Position numbers and translations under genes: made by a program
In this document: positions 54,795 through 56,986 of the stretch, one piece after another
How positions within the stretch are numbered: position 1 is the stretch's first letter
Layout: every line of letters starts with the position of its first letter
The notes under the pieces: model-generated
What the model was told of the DNA's origin: nothing
The model's input: the letters and a program-made list of their open reading frames with translations, nothing else
The model's database searches: none
Assembly (NCBI RefSeq): GCF_006861825.1
Contig: NZ_VDGI01000009.1
Location: 1 to 56,986 of the forward strand
DNA from: Psychrobacillus vulpis
GTDB taxonomy: Bacteria > Bacillota > Bacilli > Bacillales_A > Planococcaceae
Reading direction: 5' to 3'
DNA: 56,986 nt

Positions 54795-56333
54795 TTGAAA
54801 AACAAACTTATATTTATTAGCTTCTTTATTGTGTTAAGTATAATCGGATACCTTTATTGGTCTACACTTCAAGAACAAATTGAACTTCCATCAAAACAAT
54901 GGAGTCGTTCCATTCCAGGTGATTCGATTGAGGGCAATTTTTCTAAGCTTCAAAGTTTACCAGAAGAAAATGGTTATACGATAAGCTTACTAGATTTCAA
55001 GAAACTTGTTGTTTTATCTTGTGACAACGACATGAAGTGTGAAGAGAATCGTACGATCGAATCATTAAACACATATAAAGACAGTTGGAGCAATCAAACG
55101 GACTCCTATTTTATAAGAGATGGCACCCTTATACATTCGAATGTTTCATCGGGAGAAATAGAAATCGCAAACAATGTTGTAAATTTTTCTAAAACAGGTG
55201 ATACACTTGTTTACTGGACGGAAGATCATAATATCGTCGTTCTAAATAGTCCGCTATCTTCTGAAAAGCAACAGTTCAAATTCGATGAGCCCGTATCTTA
55301 TGCTACTAGCTTGGAAAATCAAATCTTTATAGTAACAGAAAACAAGGAAGAAGAGTTATATACATTATATAATCTAGCAGATGGAGTATCTCAACTCTTT
55401 CAATTCAATATAAGTTCTCAAGATATTCTTTCGTCTATACATATTTTCCAACAAACAGAAGATAGTTATACCTTAGTATTAGACAAAAAAATAATAGCAG
55501 GTGGGTCAAGCACCAAAATTATCGAATCAGCAACATTTGATCTTTCTTTGAATCAATCACCTACCTTTACCAAACTATCATTTATTGAAAGTCAAACAGG
55601 TCTAAAGTTAAAAAACATTCAATTTCCGAGTTTTTATCAAGGACAACATGGACCGCTTATTACGTTTTCATCAACATTCTATGATCAATTTGGAGAAAAA
55701 GTTAGTAAAATCTTTGTTGCTAATTTCACAGGTAATACGATTCAAGCGAATGCTGTGACGAAACCGGGAAGCCGTTATGAACGTTCTGTTCTTTTAAATG
55801 AACAAACTGTTGCTTATTTTAAAATGAAAGGAGCAAATCGATATCTTCAATATTCTTCTTCAGATGAAGTAATAAAACAAGATACGAATAGAATAATGGA
55901 AGGAGATTATAAAGCAGCAAGTTATGCATTGTTAACTAAGTTCTTCAATGGCTTTCTACTTATTCTCTTTTCATTTGCTTGGATCATTCCTACTTTACTC
56001 GTTTCGTATGGATCGATGTTTTTATTGGATAAAATGAAATTTGCTCGTACTTATCAAACTGCATTTATTGTTCATCTTATTGCTTTACTCAGTCTCCAAA
56101 TGTATTTCTTATATCGATTTACTTCTATTGAAAATATAGTAAATAGTATTCCTTTTATTACGGAAAACTGGCATTTTGCATTGTTATTAATTATTTCTAG
56201 CATTCTTTCAGCAGTTCCATTATTTATTCTACGTTATAAGATATCTGAAGATAATTTTAATACGTGTGTACTCTATACAACGTTTATGAATTTGGGTATT
56301 TTATTCCTCTTAATTGGACCTTATATTATTTAA
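54795..56333 (+). CDS. Membrane protein of unknown function
   Basis: A 512-residue protein starting with TTG, led by AAGGAGGA at ideal distance. One N-terminal TM segment (about 5-22), a large extracytoplasmic region (23-375) with short beta-like repeats, then about four TM segments (from ALLTKFFNGFLLILFSFAWI onward, to 512). The outer region has alternating hydrophobic strands that could form a propeller. I recognise no family. A strong terminator follows. It is divergent from secG. Confidence 0.8.
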   Translation: MKNKLIFISFFIVLSIIGYLYWSTLQEQIELPSKQWSRSIPGDSIEGNFSKLQSLPEENGYTISLLDFKKLVVLSCDNDMKCEENRTIESLNTYKDSWSNQTDSYFIRDGTLIHSNVSSGEIEIANNVVNFSKTGDTLVYWTEDHNIVVLNSPLSSEKQQFKFDEPVSYATSLENQIFIVTENKEEELYTLYNLADGVSQLFQFNISSQDILSSIHIFQQTEDSYTLVLDKKIIAGGSSTKIIESATFDLSLNQSPTFTKLSFIESQTGLKLKNIQFPSFYQGQHGPLITFSSTFYDQFGEKVSKIFVANFTGNTIQANAVTKPGSRYERSVLLNEQTVAYFKMKGANRYLQYSSSDEVIKQDTNRIMEGDYKAASYALLTKFFNGFLLILFSFAWIIPTLLVSYGSMFLLDKMKFARTYQTAFIVHLIALLSLQMYFLYRFTSIENIVNSIPFITENWHFALLLIISSILSAVPLFILRYKISEDNFNTCVLYTTFMNLGILFLLIGPYII

Positions 56334-56342
56334 TTTCTGTCT

Positions 56343-56382
56343 ACAAAAGGTATCGAGAAGTCTCCTTCTCGATACCTTTTGT
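56343..56382 (+). terminator. Strong terminator after the membrane protein gene
   Basis: ACAAAAGGTATCGAGAAG pairs exactly with CTTCTCGATACCTTTTGT, 9 bp past the stop. Confidence 0.85.
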
Positions 56383-56390
56383 CATTCTAG

Positions 56391-56986
56391 AAAAATCGTT
56401 GAAATAGGCGACACTCCTGCGGGAATAGCGTTCGTCGAAGACCCCACAGCGTAGCGAGGAGGCTGAGGCAACGCCCGCGGAAAGGGAGCCGTTTCAACGA
56501 TTTTCTTATTTACTGGAATATTAGACAACCTCATATAGCAAAGTCGAACTATAAGGATTTCTTCATTTCTAGTAAATCGTTGAAATAGACGACACTCCTG
56601 CGGGAATAGCGTTCGTCGAAGACCCCGCAGCGTAGCGAGGAGACTGAGGCAACGCCGCGGAAAGGGAGCCGTTTCAACGATTTTCATATTAATTGGTTTA
56701 TTGGACAGCCTCATATAGCAAAGTCGAATTATAAGGACTTCTTCATTTCTAGAAAATCGTTGAAAAAGGCGACACTCCTGCGGGAATAGCGTTCGTCGAA
56801 GACCCCACAGCGTAGCGAGGAGGCTGAGGCAACGCCGCGGAAAGGGAGCCGTTTCAACGATTTTCATATTAATTGGTTTATTGGACAGCCTCATATAGCA
56901 AAGTCGAATTATAAGGACTTCTTCATTTCTAGAAAATCGTTGAAAAAGGCGACACTCCTGCGGGAATAGCGTTCGTCGAAGACCCC
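56391..56986. repeat. Tandem array of the ~180-bp GC-rich repeat (3 full copies and a partial)
   Basis: Cores at about 56391-56505, 56573-56685, 56752-56865 and 56932 to the window end. Each starts AAATCGTTGAAA and ends TTTCAACGATTTTC; spacers share CATATAGCAAAGTCGAA. The period is 180-181. The orientation is opposite to the two copies at 3.3 and 3.6 kb, with the same core and similar flanks. Copies 2-3 have lost one base within CCGCGG context relative to copy 1. Apparent reading frames through it are by-products of the repetition. Confidence 0.9.

Noticed and set aside
56382-56894. A 170-residue repetitive protein
   Set aside because: It runs through the GC-rich non-coding repeat array and repeats exactly with its period; the frames depend on indels between copies.

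Overview
The window looks like the chromosome of a low-GC, endospore-forming Firmicute of the Bacillales, most plausibly a Planococcaceae/Caryophanaceae member (Psychrobacillus, Lysinibacillus or Sporosarcina-like). The evidence is a gamma-type SASP gene (sspE), a four-gene Ger germinant-receptor operon, a divergent ligD/ku pair, the conserved order secG-est-rnr-smpB-ssrA, and AGGAGG-type ribosome binding sites. The genus is an inference from gene content; no rRNA is present.

Layout. 0.1-0.5 kb: tandem ~21-bp repeats. 0.5-3.3 kb: divergent ligD and ku (non-homologous end joining). 3.3-3.7 kb: two copies of a GC-rich ~180-bp repeat that reappears as a tandem array at 56.4-57.0 kb. 3.7-9.5 kb: glutaminase, MgtC-like protein, RND efflux pump, DUF1801 protein. 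9.6-11.3 kb: small zinc-ribbon gene, candidate small RNA, sspE, and a broken GNAT gene. 11.5-15.7 kb: gerA-gerC-gerD-gerB operon. 16.3-19.7 kb: NupC-type nucleoside and SstT-type serine/threonine transporters with related hairpin terminators. 20.0-20.6 kb: an eroded second copy of the RND 3' end and its downstream region. 20.6-22.3 kb: an orphan P-loop ATPase.

22.7-50.1 kb is an accessory island. Its right edge is the 3' end of ssrA (tmRNA). A ~50-bp sequence closely matching that 3' end and its flank recurs at 22.67-22.72 kb, as expected for attachment sites. Inside are a two-gene PD-(D/E)XK nuclease module, a DUF5677 gene, an undescribed module of a cytosolic protein plus membrane protein, a GIY-YIG nuclease, a nuclease/Dam-methylase pair, a large membrane protein with a nuclease-like QxK motif, and a six-gene type I restriction-modification operon. 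That operon carries an extra methylase-specificity fusion whose catalytic motifs are lost. Five copies of a ~60-bp repeat resembling the end of an rlmCD/rumA-type gene sit between these modules, and fragments of other genes (dus, a possible reverse transcriptase, HNH) are scattered among them. No integrase or transposase gene is visible.

50.1-56.3 kb returns to core genome: ssrA, smpB, rnr, a carboxylesterase, secG and an unrecognised membrane protein. The most interesting parts are the modular island architecture with repeated gene-end sequences, the degenerate methylase-specificity fusion, and two or three gene modules that look defensive but match no system I can name.
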